NCBI GenBank assembly: GCA_964538565.1
Contig: CAZIGW010000101.1
Span: 1 to 26,195 of the forward strand
Origin: CAYVBN01 sp964538565
Lineage (GTDB): Bacteria; Pseudomonadota; Alphaproteobacteria; Rhizobiales; Xanthobacteraceae
Direction: 5' to 3'
DNA length: 26,195 bases
The translations under genes and the position numbers were made by a program. The notes beneath the pieces are model-generated. The model saw only the letters and a list, made by a program, of their open reading frames with translations, searched no databases and was not told the DNA's origin. Shown here piece by piece: positions 1 to 7,692 of the stretch (its first letter is position 1; each line of letters starts with the position of its first letter).

Positions 1-1
1 G

Positions 2-358
2 AACGCCATCATGATGATCGACTTCGCGATCGAGCGCCGGCGCGTCGGGCTGAGCGCCGAGGCGGCGATCCGCGAAGCCTGCCTGCTGCGCTTCCGCCCG
101 ATCATGATGACGACCTTCGCGGCGGTCTTCGGCGCGCTGCCGATCGCGCTCGGCACCGGCGCGGGCGCGGAGCTGCGCCAGCCTCTCGGCATCGCCGTCG
201 TCGGCGGACTGTGCGTGTCGCAACTGCTGACGCTCTACATCACGCCGGTCGTCTATCTCTACCTCGACCGCATCGACCGCAGGCTCAAGCGCCGGCTCGA
301 GCCGCAGCTCGAGGAGGTTTCCGAGCCGCAGCAACCGCCGGCGGTGGCGGCCGAGTAG
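2..358 (+). CDS. RND multidrug efflux transporter permease, C-terminal fragment (cut by window start)
   Basis: The reading frame is already open at base 2 and reads N-A-I-M-M-I-D-F-A, the conserved segment of the HAE1/AcrB class of RND inner-membrane pumps, so the gene begins outside the window. About 118 codons remain. They contain the conserved RFRPIMMTTFAAVFGALPIA stretch and the last two transmembrane helices (GIAVVGGLCVSQLLTLYITPVVYLYL), followed by a short charged cytoplasmic tail ending EPQQPPAVAAE. RND pumps export drugs or other amphiphiles across both membranes, driven by protons, with a periplasmic adaptor and an outer-membrane channel. Neither partner is in the window, so the substrate cannot be judged. 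No gene follows in the same direction, so this looks like the last gene of its operon. Confidence 0.9.
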   Translation, partial: NAIMMIDFAIERRRVGLSAEAAIREACLLRFRPIMMTTFAAVFGALPIALGTGAGAELRQPLGIAVVGGLCVSQLLTLYITPVVYLYLDRIDRRLKRRLEPQLEEVSEPQQPPAVAAE

Positions 359-380
359 GGGATCTCCGGGAAAGAAGCCC

Positions 381-491
381 GAGACCGCGCACACGGTCTC
401 CCGTCCGGGTCGCAGCGCGTCCGGGGCACGGTTCGGAGATGGCGGGCGGATTGGCGCGAGCGCGGCCCGCCGCGATGCCACGCGGCATCGC
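381..491. terminator. Two perfect hairpins between convergent RND gene and erpA
   Basis: The first hairpin is GAGACCG (381-387), loop of 6, CGGTCTC (394-400). The second is GCGATGCC (472-479), loop ACGC, GGCATCGC (484-491). Neither is followed by a clear T-run on either strand. They are perfect stems in the 181-base gap between two convergent genes, where transcripts from both sides must end. A role in termination or 3'-end protection is an inference; the rest of the gap shows nothing coding. Confidence 0.4.
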
Positions 492-539
492 TGCTGCGGG
501 GGATCACGCCTTCGGCTGACTCCCGCCCTCTGGTTCCGA

Positions 540-863
540 TCAGATCGAGAAGCTCGTGCCGCAGCCGCAGGAGGCGGTGGCGATCGGGTTGTTCACCTTG
601 AACGAGGCGCCGATCAGGTCCTCGACGAAATCGATCTCCGCGTCGGCCACGTATTGCAGCGACACCGGGTCGATCAGCACGATGGCGCCGTCGCGCGCCA
701 GCACGATGTCGTCGCCCGACCGGTTGTGGTCGATGTCGAACTTGTACTGGAACCCGGAGCAGCCGCCGCCCTCGACGGAAACGCGCAGCATGGCCCCCGC
801 CGGCTCCTCCTTGAGGATCTCGCCGATCCGCCGCGCCGCCCGGTCGGTCATCGATATCGTCAT
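540..863 (-). CDS. erpA: A-type iron-sulfur cluster insertion protein (ErpA/IscA/HesB family)
   Basis: The protein has 107 residues, the normal size of A-type Fe-S carriers. It has the three conserved cluster-binding cysteines: C35 in GGGCSGFQY, and C99 and C101 in the C-terminal CGCG motif. These proteins bind an Fe-S cluster or iron in the cytoplasm and pass it to target apoproteins. The ATG at 863 has a GGTGA-type ribosome site about seven bases upstream. The gene diverges from dgt across a short gap, an arrangement common in Rhizobiales, where this orthologue is usually annotated ErpA. IscA or SufA cannot be fully excluded by sequence, but no isc or suf genes are nearby, which favours the stand-alone ErpA. 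Confidence 0.9.
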   Translation of the reverse strand: MTISMTDRAARRIGEILKEEPAGAMLRVSVEGGGCSGFQYKFDIDHNRSGDDIVLARDGAIVLIDPVSLQYVADAEIDFVEDLIGASFKVNNPIATASCGCGTSFSI

Positions 864-883
864 GCCTGGTTCACCGTTGCCAG

Positions 884-932
884 CCCCTCGTCCCGATAGT
901 TAAGTGCCGACCGGGCGTCGGTCAACGAGGGG
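884..932 (+). promoter_or_regulatory. Nested inverted repeats in dgt leader covering its ribosome binding site
   Basis: CCCCTCGT (884-891) is the exact reverse complement of ACGAGGGG (925-932). Between them GACCG (909-913) pairs with CGGTC (919-923). The right outer arm contains the only purine-rich candidate Shine-Dalgarno for the ATG at 943. If transcription starts upstream of 884, the leader could fold so that the ribosome site is hidden. The element lies in the divergent erpA-dgt gap and could instead be a DNA operator. The repeats are seen; the function is inferred. Confidence 0.4.
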
Positions 933-942
933 TCTGGCGGTC

Positions 943-2151
943 ATGGCGGTGGATGCGGGACGTGCGCGTGCGCCCTATGCGGCCGACCCGGCGGCGAGCC
1001 GCGGACGCCTCCATCCGGAGCCTCCGAGCCCGACCCGCAACGTGTTCCGGCGCGACTGCGATCGCATCATCCACGCCACCGCCTTCCGCCGGCTCGCCCA
1101 CAAGACGCAGGTGTTCGTCTTTCACGAGGGCGATCACTTTCGCACGCGCCTCACCCACACGCTCGAGGTGACGCAGATCGCCCGCTCGTTGGCCCGCGCG
1201 CTTGGCCTCGACGAGGATCTCGCCGAGGCGTCGGCGCTGGCGCACGATCTCGGACATCCGCCGTTCGGCCATGCCGGCGAACGCGCGCTCGACGAGTGCC
1301 TCGCCGGACACGGCGGATTCGACCACAACGCGCAGACGCTCTCGGTCGTGACCCGGCTCGAGCGCCGCTACCCGGCGTTCGACGGACTCAATCTCACCTG
1401 GGAAACCCTCGAGGGGCTCGTCAAGCACAACGGTCCGCTCATCGACCGCGGCGGGCATCCGGTCGGGCGCTACCGCGAGCGCGGCGTATCGGGCGCGATC
1501 CTCGACTATTGCAGGCTGCAGGATCTCGATCTGTGGAGCCACGCCAGCGCCGAGGCGCAGGCGAGCGCCATCGCCGACGATATCGCCTACGACGCGCACG
1601 ACATCGACGACGGCCTGCGGGCCGAATTCTTCACGCTCGACGACCTGACCGGTCTCGCGCTCGTCGGCGACATCCTGCGGGAGATCGAATCAGAACATCC
1701 GCGGGCCGACGCGACGCACCGGGCGCACGAACTCATCCGCCGCCTGATCACCCGCATGATCGAGGACGTGATCGCGGAGACGACGCGGCGCCTCGACGCG
1801 CTCGCGCCGCGGGGCGCCGACGACATCCGCCGGGCGTCGTCGCCGGTCGTCGCTTTCTCGCCGGCGTTCGCGGCGGCCGACCGGGCCATCAAGGATTTTC
1901 TGTTCGAACGGATGTACCGCCACGCCCGCATCACCCGCATCATGAACGAGGCGAGGGGGATCGTCGGCGACCTCTTCAATCAATACGTGGCGCATCCCGT
2001 CGACCTTCCGCCGGAGTGGCGGCAGCGGATCGAGGGCGGCGACGACTCCGCCTGGGCGCGCGGGATCGCCGATTTCATCGCCGGGATGACCGACCGCTTC
2101 GCCCTGATCGAGCATGGCCGACTTTTTGACTTGACCCCGGAATTACGTTAG
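943..2151 (+). CDS. dgt: Deoxyguanosinetriphosphate triphosphohydrolase-like protein (HD domain)
   Basis: The product is a 402-residue HD-superfamily phosphohydrolase of the dGTPase type, which splits dNTPs into deoxynucleoside and tripolyphosphate and so limits dNTP pools. Visible motifs, numbered from this start, are FRRLAHKTQVF near residue 48, the metal-binding H72 in THTLEVTQIAR, the H101-D102 pair in AHDLGHPPFGHAGE, and the downstream DDIAYDAHDIDDG stretch that supplies the last metal-ligand aspartate. ATG 943 was chosen because homologues begin close to the APYA segment and because AGGGG lies about ten bases upstream. An in-frame GTG at 904 would add 13 residues rich in Arg and Thr and is less likely. 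The gene is followed by argS after 74 bases. Confidence 0.93.
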   Translation: MAVDAGRARAPYAADPAASRGRLHPEPPSPTRNVFRRDCDRIIHATAFRRLAHKTQVFVFHEGDHFRTRLTHTLEVTQIARSLARALGLDEDLAEASALAHDLGHPPFGHAGERALDECLAGHGGFDHNAQTLSVVTRLERRYPAFDGLNLTWETLEGLVKHNGPLIDRGGHPVGRYRERGVSGAILDYCRLQDLDLWSHASAEAQASAIADDIAYDAHDIDDGLRAEFFTLDDLTGLALVGDILREIESEHPRADATHRAHELIRRLITRMIEDVIAETTRRLDALAPRGADDIRRASSPVVAFSPAFAAADRAIKDFLFERMYRHARITRIMNEARGIVGDLFNQYVAHPVDLPPEWRQRIEGGDDSAWARGIADFIAGMTDRFALIEHGRLFDLTPELR

Positions 2152-2225
2152 GCCGCGCCCACTTCGGTCTTCAACCGCGGCTCACGGCCAGGGGGCCGGT
2201 CCGCCTGTCTGCATCGGCATTTTCG

Positions 2226-3998
2226 ATGAACGTCTTTGCGCTTTTTGCCGGTCACGTCCGTGCCGCCGTCCAGGCGCTGGTGCAGGCCGGCGTGCTCGCC
2301 TGCGAACCCGACCTGTCCCGCGTCGTGGTCGAGCCGCCGCGCGAGGCCGGGCACGGCGATCTCGCGACCAATGCGGCCATGGTGCTCGCCAAGGACGCCG
2401 GGCTGAAGCCGCGGGATCTCGCCGAGCGCATTGCCGCCGAACTCAACAAGCGGCCGGAGATCACCCACGTCGAAGTGGCGGGGCCGGGCTTCATCAATCT
2501 GACGCTCGATCCATCGGTCTGGCGCGCGGCTCTGCGCGACGCGATCGCGGCGAAAGCCGATTACGGCCGCAGCGACATCGGCAAGGCCGAGCCGGTCAAT
2601 GTCGAATACGTCTCGGCCAATCCGACCGGGCCCATGCACGTCGGCCATTGTCGCGGGGCGGTCTTCGGCGACGCGCTGGCGAACCTGCTCGCCTTCGCGG
2701 GATTTGCGGTCACGCGCGAGTACTACATCAACGACGCGGGCGCGCAGGTCGACGTGCTCGCCCGCTCGGCGTACCTGCGCTACCTCGAGGCGCTCGGCGA
2801 CGAGATCGGCACGATCCCGGAAGGACTCTATCCGGGCGAGTATCTCAGGCCGGTCGGCGCGGCGCTCGCGGCCGAATACGGCGCCTCCCTCGTCGGCCGG
2901 CCGGACGCCGAGTGGCTGCCGCTCGTGCGCACCAAGGCGATCGACATGATGATGGCGGCGATCCGTGAAGACCTCGCCGCGCTCAATGTGCGCCACGACG
3001 TGTTCTTTTCCGAACGCTCGCTGGTCGCGGACGGAACGGATCGGGTCGCGGAGACGATCGCGGCGCTGCGCCGGCGCGGAGAGATCTACGAGGGCCGCCT
3101 GCCGCCCCCCAAGGGCGCGCCGGTCGAGGATTGGGAGGATCGAGAGCAGACGCTGTTCCGCGCCACCGATTTCGGCGACGACGTCGACCGTCCGCTGAAG
3201 AAGTCGGACGGAAGCTACACCTACTTCGCTGCCGACATCGCCTATCACAGGACCAAGGTCGAGCGCGGCTTCCGCAACCTGATCGACGTCTGGGGCGCCG
3301 ACCACGGCGGCTACGTCAAGCGCATGAAGGCGGCGGTCGCGGCGGTGAGCGAGGGCAAGGCCGAACTCGACGTCAAGATCGTGCAGCTCGTGCGTCTGCT
3401 GCGCGCCGGCGAGCCGGTGAAGATGTCGAAGCGCGCGGGCGAGTTCGTCACCTTGCGCGAGGTCGTCGACGAGGTCGGGCGCGACGCCGTGCGCTTTATG
3501 ATGCTCTACCGCAAGAACGATGCGGTGCTTGATTTCGACCTCGCCAAGGTGATCGAGCAGTCGCGCGACAATCCGGTGTTCTACGTCCAGTACGGACATG
3601 CGCGCGGGCAGTCGGTTTTCCGCAACGCCCGCGAGGTCGTGCCGGATCTGCCCTCAACCCCGGCCGCGCGCGCCGATTGGCTTGCGCAAGCACCTCTGGA
3701 AGCGCTCGAAGAGGCCGGCGAGCTCGCCCTGATGCGGCGGATTGCGCTCTATCCGCGGCTCGTCGAATCTGCTGCCATGGCCCACGAGCCTCATCGAATC
3801 GCGTTCTATCTGTATGAACTTGCAAGTGAATTTCACACGCAGTGGACGCGCGGAAAGGACTTGCCACATTTACGCTTCATTATCCAGAATGATCCACAAA
3901 TAACGAAGGCGCGCTTGGCCTTGGTCGAAGGCGTAGTCTCCGTCCTTGCTTCCGGGCTCGGTTTGCTCGGCGTCGGGGCGCCGGAAGAGATGCGATAG
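2226..3998 (+). CDS. argS: Arginyl-tRNA synthetase
   Basis: The 590-residue product matches the usual length of bacterial class I ArgRS. It charges tRNA-Arg with arginine in the cytoplasm. In order it shows the N-terminal Add-1 domain that contacts the tRNA D-loop (ending FINLTL), the HIGH-type signature HVGH at 138-141 within ANPTGPMHVGHCRGAV, the YYINDAGAQVD segment, the KMSK loop at residues 399-402 within VKMSKRAGEF, and the C-terminal anticodon-binding DALR domain (VQYGHAR to the end). There is no strong Shine-Dalgarno before ATG 2226; a promoter may overlap the end of dgt (TTTGAC at 2125, TTAGGC at 2148, 17-base spacer). The last ~200 bases are noticeably richer in A and T than the rest of the gene. 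Confidence 0.96.
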   Translation: MNVFALFAGHVRAAVQALVQAGVLACEPDLSRVVVEPPREAGHGDLATNAAMVLAKDAGLKPRDLAERIAAELNKRPEITHVEVAGPGFINLTLDPSVWRAALRDAIAAKADYGRSDIGKAEPVNVEYVSANPTGPMHVGHCRGAVFGDALANLLAFAGFAVTREYYINDAGAQVDVLARSAYLRYLEALGDEIGTIPEGLYPGEYLRPVGAALAAEYGASLVGRPDAEWLPLVRTKAIDMMMAAIREDLAALNVRHDVFFSERSLVADGTDRVAETIAALRRRGEIYEGRLPPPKGAPVEDWEDREQTLFRATDFGDDVDRPLKKSDGSYTYFAADIAYHRTKVERGFRNLIDVWGADHGGYVKRMKAAVAAVSEGKAELDVKIVQLVRLLRAGEPVKMSKRAGEFVTLREVVDEVGRDAVRFMMLYRKNDAVLDFDLAKVIEQSRDNPVFYVQYGHARGQSVFRNAREVVPDLPSTPAARADWLAQAPLEALEEAGELALMRRIALYPRLVESAAMAHEPHRIAFYLYELASEFHTQWTRGKDLPHLRFIIQNDPQITKARLALVEGVVSVLASGLGLLGVGAPEEMR

Positions 3999-4108
3999 GG
4001 GATCTGCTGCGAGTCGCCGCCTTCCGTGTTAGTTTGTTGGGACAAGGTTTGTGACTGCACGTCTTTTTGGGGCCGTCGAACGCTCAAGGGGACCACGTTC
4101 GACGGGTC

Positions 4109-4144
4109 AGCCACATGGCCTGAGTTAAGCCACATGGCATGAGT
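4109..4144 (+). repeat. Two 17-bp direct repeats upstream of the SPOR-domain gene
   Basis: The sequence AGCCACATGGCMTGAGT occurs at 4109-4125 and again at 4128-4144, with 16 of 17 positions identical and a period of 19 bases. Each unit contains a GCCA-N2-TGGC half-symmetry. The pair lies between argS and the SPOR-domain gene, overlapping a possible upstream start (ATG 4139). It could be a regulator binding site or a simple duplication. The remaining bases from 3999 to 4108 hold no gene that I can recognise. Confidence 0.5.
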
Positions 4145-4189
4145 ACAGTCCGGCAGCGTATCGGTCCGGAACCAGTGGCGGAAAATGGG

Positions 4190-5755
4190 ATGGCGGACGA
4201 GATCAATCCTCGAGCCTTTCGAACATACGACCCGCATGCGCGCGGCAGGACATCGCTCGGCGCGGACCCTCAGGGCAGCGATCCGCTTGCTGAGCTCGCG
4301 CGGCTGATCGGCCAGACAGATTCTTCCGCGGATGCCGGACGCGGTGCGCGCGACCCGCGGCGCGCCATGGAATCAGCGCGGCAGCCGAACACCTGGCGGC
4401 CGGGTGCGCCGCGCCCGGAGCCCGGCGGCTACGATCGGCCATCGCCGGACGGCGCCGGTTATGCCTCGGGCCGTGGCGAACGCCCGGACGCCGTCAGCCC
4501 TTATGCGCCGAGCCCCTACGGTGCCGGCGCGCATCCGGCGGCACCACAACCCCACCCGGAATCGACCTACGACTATTCCGACCCGGCGCGCGTGGCGAGC
4601 CGGTTGATGGGCGGCGAGGCGGCGCCCGGCGGCGAGCACTACGATCGCGGCTATGATGATGGGCACGGCTACGACGATCAGCAGTTCGACGATCGCGCCG
4701 GGTCTTCGCACGGACTCTATGACGACCCGACGTACGGGTCGGAGCACGCCGACGAGAACGACTACGAGGCCGAGGGCTATTACGACGACGACCAAGCCCT
4801 CGAGTCGGACGAGGAGATGTACGATGACGAGCCGCCGGCGCGCCGGCGCGGTGGCCTGGTCATGGCTCTCGGCGTGGCGGCGCTTGCGGTTCTCGGCACG
4901 GCCGGGGCCTTCGCGTATCGCAGCGTGTTCGCCGGCGGCCCTCAAACCCCGCCGGTGATCAAGGCCGAGGCCGGCCCGAACAAGGTCGCTCCCGCCGGCC
5001 AGTCGGACAGCCAGTCGAGCAAGCTGATCTACGACCGGCTCGGCGACAGCGGGCGGGGCGAGAAGGTCGTCTCGCGCGAAGAACAGCCGCTCGACGTCGG
5101 AAGCGCGGCGCAGCCCTCGTCGGGACCGCGCATCGTATTTCCGCCGCTGGTCACGAACGCCGAGGCGACCACCTCCGGGCCGCCGGATACGCCGGCCGCC
5201 GCGCCGTTCCCGGCGCCGACGCGCGGCGTCGGCACGGAGCCGAAGAAGGTCCACACGGTCACCATCCATCCGGACGGGGCCGATCCGTTTGCGCGCGCGG
5301 CTCCGCCGGCGCTGCCACCCCAGACTCAGCCGACCCGCACGGCCGCGGCGGTCCCGGTGTCGACGCGCTCGGTCGCGCCGACCGGCGGCGCAGCGCCGCT
5401 GTCGCTCGTGCCGCAGCCCGGCTCGGCGCACGAGGCCGCGCGGCCGACCACGACCGCGTCGGTTGGCCCGGCGCCGACCCACACGGCGCATCATCCGGCC
5501 GCCACCGGTGGCTTCAACGTCCAGCTTCTGGCGCAGAAGACCGAGGAAGAGGCGCAGACGTCCTTCCGCGCCCTGCAGGCGAAATATCCGAGCGTGCTGT
5601 CCGGGCGCGAGCCGGTCATCCGCCGCAAGGATCTCGGCGACAAGGGCGTGTTCTACGGTGCGCAGATCGGACCTTTCGCCTCGCGCGAGGAAGCGAATCA
5701 GCTCTGCAGCAAACTGAAGTCGCTGGGCGGTTCGTGTCTTGTCCAGAAGAATTGA
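4190..5755 (+). CDS. Single-pass membrane protein with C-terminal SPOR (peptidoglycan-binding) domain
   Basis: The product is about 521 residues. The N-terminal half is cytoplasmic, low-complexity and strongly acidic with many Tyr, Asp and Gly residues, after a conserved-looking SDPLAELARLIGQTD segment. One transmembrane helix follows an Arg cluster at roughly residues 220-243. A long Pro/Ala/Thr-rich periplasmic linker leads to a SPOR domain over the last ~80 residues (FNVQLLAQKTEEEAQ to LGGSCLVQKN). SPOR domains bind denuded glycan strands at the division septum, so a role in division or wall remodelling is likely. Start 4190 was chosen because relatives begin with MAD and GGCGGA lies about seven bases upstream; ATG 4139 would add 17 residues. 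Its place between argS and nagZ is usual in Rhizobiales. Confidence 0.88.
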   Translation: MADEINPRAFRTYDPHARGRTSLGADPQGSDPLAELARLIGQTDSSADAGRGARDPRRAMESARQPNTWRPGAPRPEPGGYDRPSPDGAGYASGRGERPDAVSPYAPSPYGAGAHPAAPQPHPESTYDYSDPARVASRLMGGEAAPGGEHYDRGYDDGHGYDDQQFDDRAGSSHGLYDDPTYGSEHADENDYEAEGYYDDDQALESDEEMYDDEPPARRRGGLVMALGVAALAVLGTAGAFAYRSVFAGGPQTPPVIKAEAGPNKVAPAGQSDSQSSKLIYDRLGDSGRGEKVVSREEQPLDVGSAAQPSSGPRIVFPPLVTNAEATTSGPPDTPAAAPFPAPTRGVGTEPKKVHTVTIHPDGADPFARAAPPALPPQTQPTRTAAAVPVSTRSVAPTGGAAPLSLVPQPGSAHEAARPTTTASVGPAPTHTAHHPAATGGFNVQLLAQKTEEEAQTSFRALQAKYPSVLSGREPVIRRKDLGDKGVFYGAQIGPFASREEANQLCSKLKSLGGSCLVQKN

Positions 5756-5766
5756 GCCGCCGCTGC

Positions 5767-5795
5767 TTGACCCTCGCGGCGGCGGCGGGCTAAGC
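5767..5795 (+). promoter_or_regulatory. Sigma-70-type promoter of nagZ-scpA-scpB, ending about 7 bases before the ATG
   Basis: TTGACC (5767-5772) and CTAAGC (5790-5795) are separated by exactly 17 bases, fitting the alphaproteobacterial housekeeping pattern. The predicted transcription start falls at about 5802-5803, the nagZ ATG itself, and no Shine-Dalgarno precedes that ATG. An inverted repeat GCCGCCGC (5756-5763) / GCGGCGGC (5776-5783) overlaps the promoter and may end the upstream transcript. Confidence 0.55.
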
Positions 5796-5802
5796 CGCGC
5801 CG

Positions 5803-6822
5803 ATGGCGGCACGAGCCTTCATCGCGAGCGTCAGTGGCACCGTTCTGACCGCCGCGGAACGTGATTTCCTGCGCGCGGCGCGCCCCTGGGGCCTGATCCT
5901 CTTCAAGCGCAACATCGAGACACCCGAGCAGGTGCGCGCGCTCGTCGCCGCGTTCCGTTCGGCGGTCGGCTCACAGGCGCCGGTTCTGATCGACCAGGAA
6001 GGCGGCCGCGTCCAGCGGCTCGGACCCCCGCACTGGCCGGTGTACCCGGCGGGCGCCGCCTACGGTCGGCTCTATGATCGCGATCCGGGCCTCGGATGTG
6101 CGGCTGCCCGTCTCGGCGCGCGGCTGATCGCCGCCGATCTCGCCGCGCTCGACATCGACGTCGATTGCCTGCCGCTCGCCGACGTGCCGGTTTCCGCCGC
6201 AGACCCGGTGATCGGCGACCGCGCCTACGGCGAAACGCCCGCCAAGGTGGCGGCGATCGCGGCGGCCGTCGCCGAGGGATTGCTGGAAGGCGGCGTGCTG
6301 CCCGTGCTCAAGCACCTGCCGGGCCATGGGCGAGCGACCGTCGACAGTCACGAGACGCTGCCCCTGGTGGCGGCGGATCGCGCGACGCTCGAGGCGACGG
6401 ACTTCGTGGCGTTCCGTTCACTCGCCCACCTGCCGCTCGGCATGACGGCGCACGTGGTGTTCACGGCGTTCGATCCGGTGTGTCCCGCGACCACGTCCGC
6501 CGCCGTGATCGGGACGGTGATTCGCTCCCTGATCGGCTTTTCCGGGGCGCTCATGAGCGACGATCTCGGCATGGGCGCATTGTCCGGCACGATGGCCGAA
6601 CGCACCCGCGCGGCGCTCGCGGCGGGGTGTGATCTCGTCCTCCATTGCAGCGGGAAAATCGAGGAACTTGAAACGGTTGCGGCCGAGGTTCCGGAGCTCT
6701 CCGGCATCGCGGCCGAGCGTTGCGCGCGCGCCCTTGCGGCGCGGCGGCCGCCTTCCGATCTCGACGTGGGCGCGCGGGCGCGGTTTTCGACTATGATGGC
6801 CGGCGAACTGGCACGCGGATGA
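5803..6822 (+). CDS. nagZ: Beta-N-acetylhexosaminidase, glycoside hydrolase family 3
   Basis: The 339-residue product is a single-domain cytoplasmic GH3 enzyme of the NagZ type. It removes N-acetylglucosamine from anhydro-muropeptides during peptidoglycan recycling. Visible signatures are GLILFKRNIETPEQ, the substrate-binding IDQEGGRVQR, the KHLPGHG motif at 170-176, the Asp-His dyad D181/H183 in VDSHETLP that acts as general acid/base in this family, and MSDDLGMGAL with the nucleophile aspartate at D253. The start has no ribosome site and sits at the predicted +1 of the promoter just upstream, suggesting a leaderless message. Its TGA is followed directly by the scpA ATG. The nagZ-scpA-scpB order is typical for Alphaproteobacteria. 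Confidence 0.95.
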   Translation: MAARAFIASVSGTVLTAAERDFLRAARPWGLILFKRNIETPEQVRALVAAFRSAVGSQAPVLIDQEGGRVQRLGPPHWPVYPAGAAYGRLYDRDPGLGCAAARLGARLIAADLAALDIDVDCLPLADVPVSAADPVIGDRAYGETPAKVAAIAAAVAEGLLEGGVLPVLKHLPGHGRATVDSHETLPLVAADRATLEATDFVAFRSLAHLPLGMTAHVVFTAFDPVCPATTSAAVIGTVIRSLIGFSGALMSDDLGMGALSGTMAERTRAALAAGCDLVLHCSGKIEELETVAAEVPELSGIAAERCARALAARRPPSDLDVGARARFSTMMAGELARG

Positions 6823-7692
6823 ATGCGGACGAATGACAACCCGATGACGGCTGACGTGCTGCCATTTTCGACCGACGCGGCCGCGGAGCGGGCCTCCGAC
6901 GAGCCGGCGCTGATCGTCGACGTCGAGGGCTTCGAGGGACCGCTCGACCTTCTGCTGACGCTCGCGCGACAGCAGAAGGTCGATCTCGCCAAGATTTCGA
7001 TCCTGGCGCTTGCCGACCAGTACCTCACGTTCATCGAGGCGGCGCGCAAGCTGCGGCTCGAACTCGCGGCCGACTACCTGGTGATGGCGGCCTGGCTCGC
7101 CTACCTCAAGTCGCGCCTGCTGCTGCCCGAGGCCAGCGGTCCGGAAGGGCCGAGCGCCGCCGACATGGCGAATGCGCTGGCGCTGCGGCTGAAGCGGCTC
7201 GAGGCCATCCGCGATGTCGCCGACCGGCTGTTCGAGCGGCCGCAACTCGACCGCGACGTGTTCGAGCGCGGCGATCCCGAACCGATCGCGGAGATCAAGC
7301 GGCCCGAGTGGTCGGCGACGCTCTACGACCTGCTCTCCGCCTATGCGTCCGAGCGCCAGCGGGAGGCGCTTTCGCATGTGCGGCTCGCCAAGCGCACTGT
7401 CTGGTCGTTGGCGGAAGCGCGTTCCGCGCTCGAGCGGCTGGTCGGGATGACAACGGACTGGAGCCGGCTCGACGAGTTCCTGATCTCCTACGTGGTCGAG
7501 CCGTCGCTGCGCGCGACGGTGTTCGCCTCGAGCCTCGCCGCAACGCTCGAGCTTGTGCGCGAGGGACTGGTGGAGGTGCACCAGAACACGGCCTTCGCAC
7601 CGATCTACGTGCGCAAGCGCGAAGCGGCGCCTTCGCCGACGAATCAGAACGAGAAGGGAGAAAACGGCGCGCCACCGCCATCCGTGACATGA
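6823..7692 (+). CDS. scpA: Segregation and condensation protein A
   Basis: The 289-residue product is the kleisin subunit of the SMC-ScpAB condensin, which compacts and helps segregate the chromosome. The N-terminal kleisin segment is clear (VEGFEGPLDLLLTLARQQKVD, about residues 32-52), followed by ISILALADQYL and LAADYLVMAAWLAYLKSRLLLP, and the C-terminal winged-helix end FAPIYVRKRE. The first ATG follows the nagZ stop without a gap; a second in-frame ATG at 6844 is an alternative seven codons later. The stop overlaps the scpB start in ATGA, so translation of the two is probably coupled. The last ~20 residues are polar and not conserved. Confidence 0.95.
   Translation: MRTNDNPMTADVLPFSTDAAAERASDEPALIVDVEGFEGPLDLLLTLARQQKVDLAKISILALADQYLTFIEAARKLRLELAADYLVMAAWLAYLKSRLLLPEASGPEGPSAADMANALALRLKRLEAIRDVADRLFERPQLDRDVFERGDPEPIAEIKRPEWSATLYDLLSAYASERQREALSHVRLAKRTVWSLAEARSALERLVGMTTDWSRLDEFLISYVVEPSLRATVFASSLAATLELVREGLVEVHQNTAFAPIYVRKREAAPSPTNQNEKGENGAPPPSVT

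Noticed and set aside
904..942. GTG at 904 as start of dgt
   Set aside because: It adds 13 non-conserved residues, has no ribosome site, and lies inside the nested inverted repeat; ATG 943 fits the family better.
2148..3599. 483-codon open frame on the minus strand opposite argS
   Set aside because: It is a GC-rich antisense shadow of argS; its His/Asp/Arg-rich translation matches no family, while argS has all its motifs.
4373..5812. 479-codon minus-strand open frame opposite the SPOR gene
   Set aside because: Arg-rich low-complexity shadow; the plus strand has a transmembrane helix and SPOR domain.
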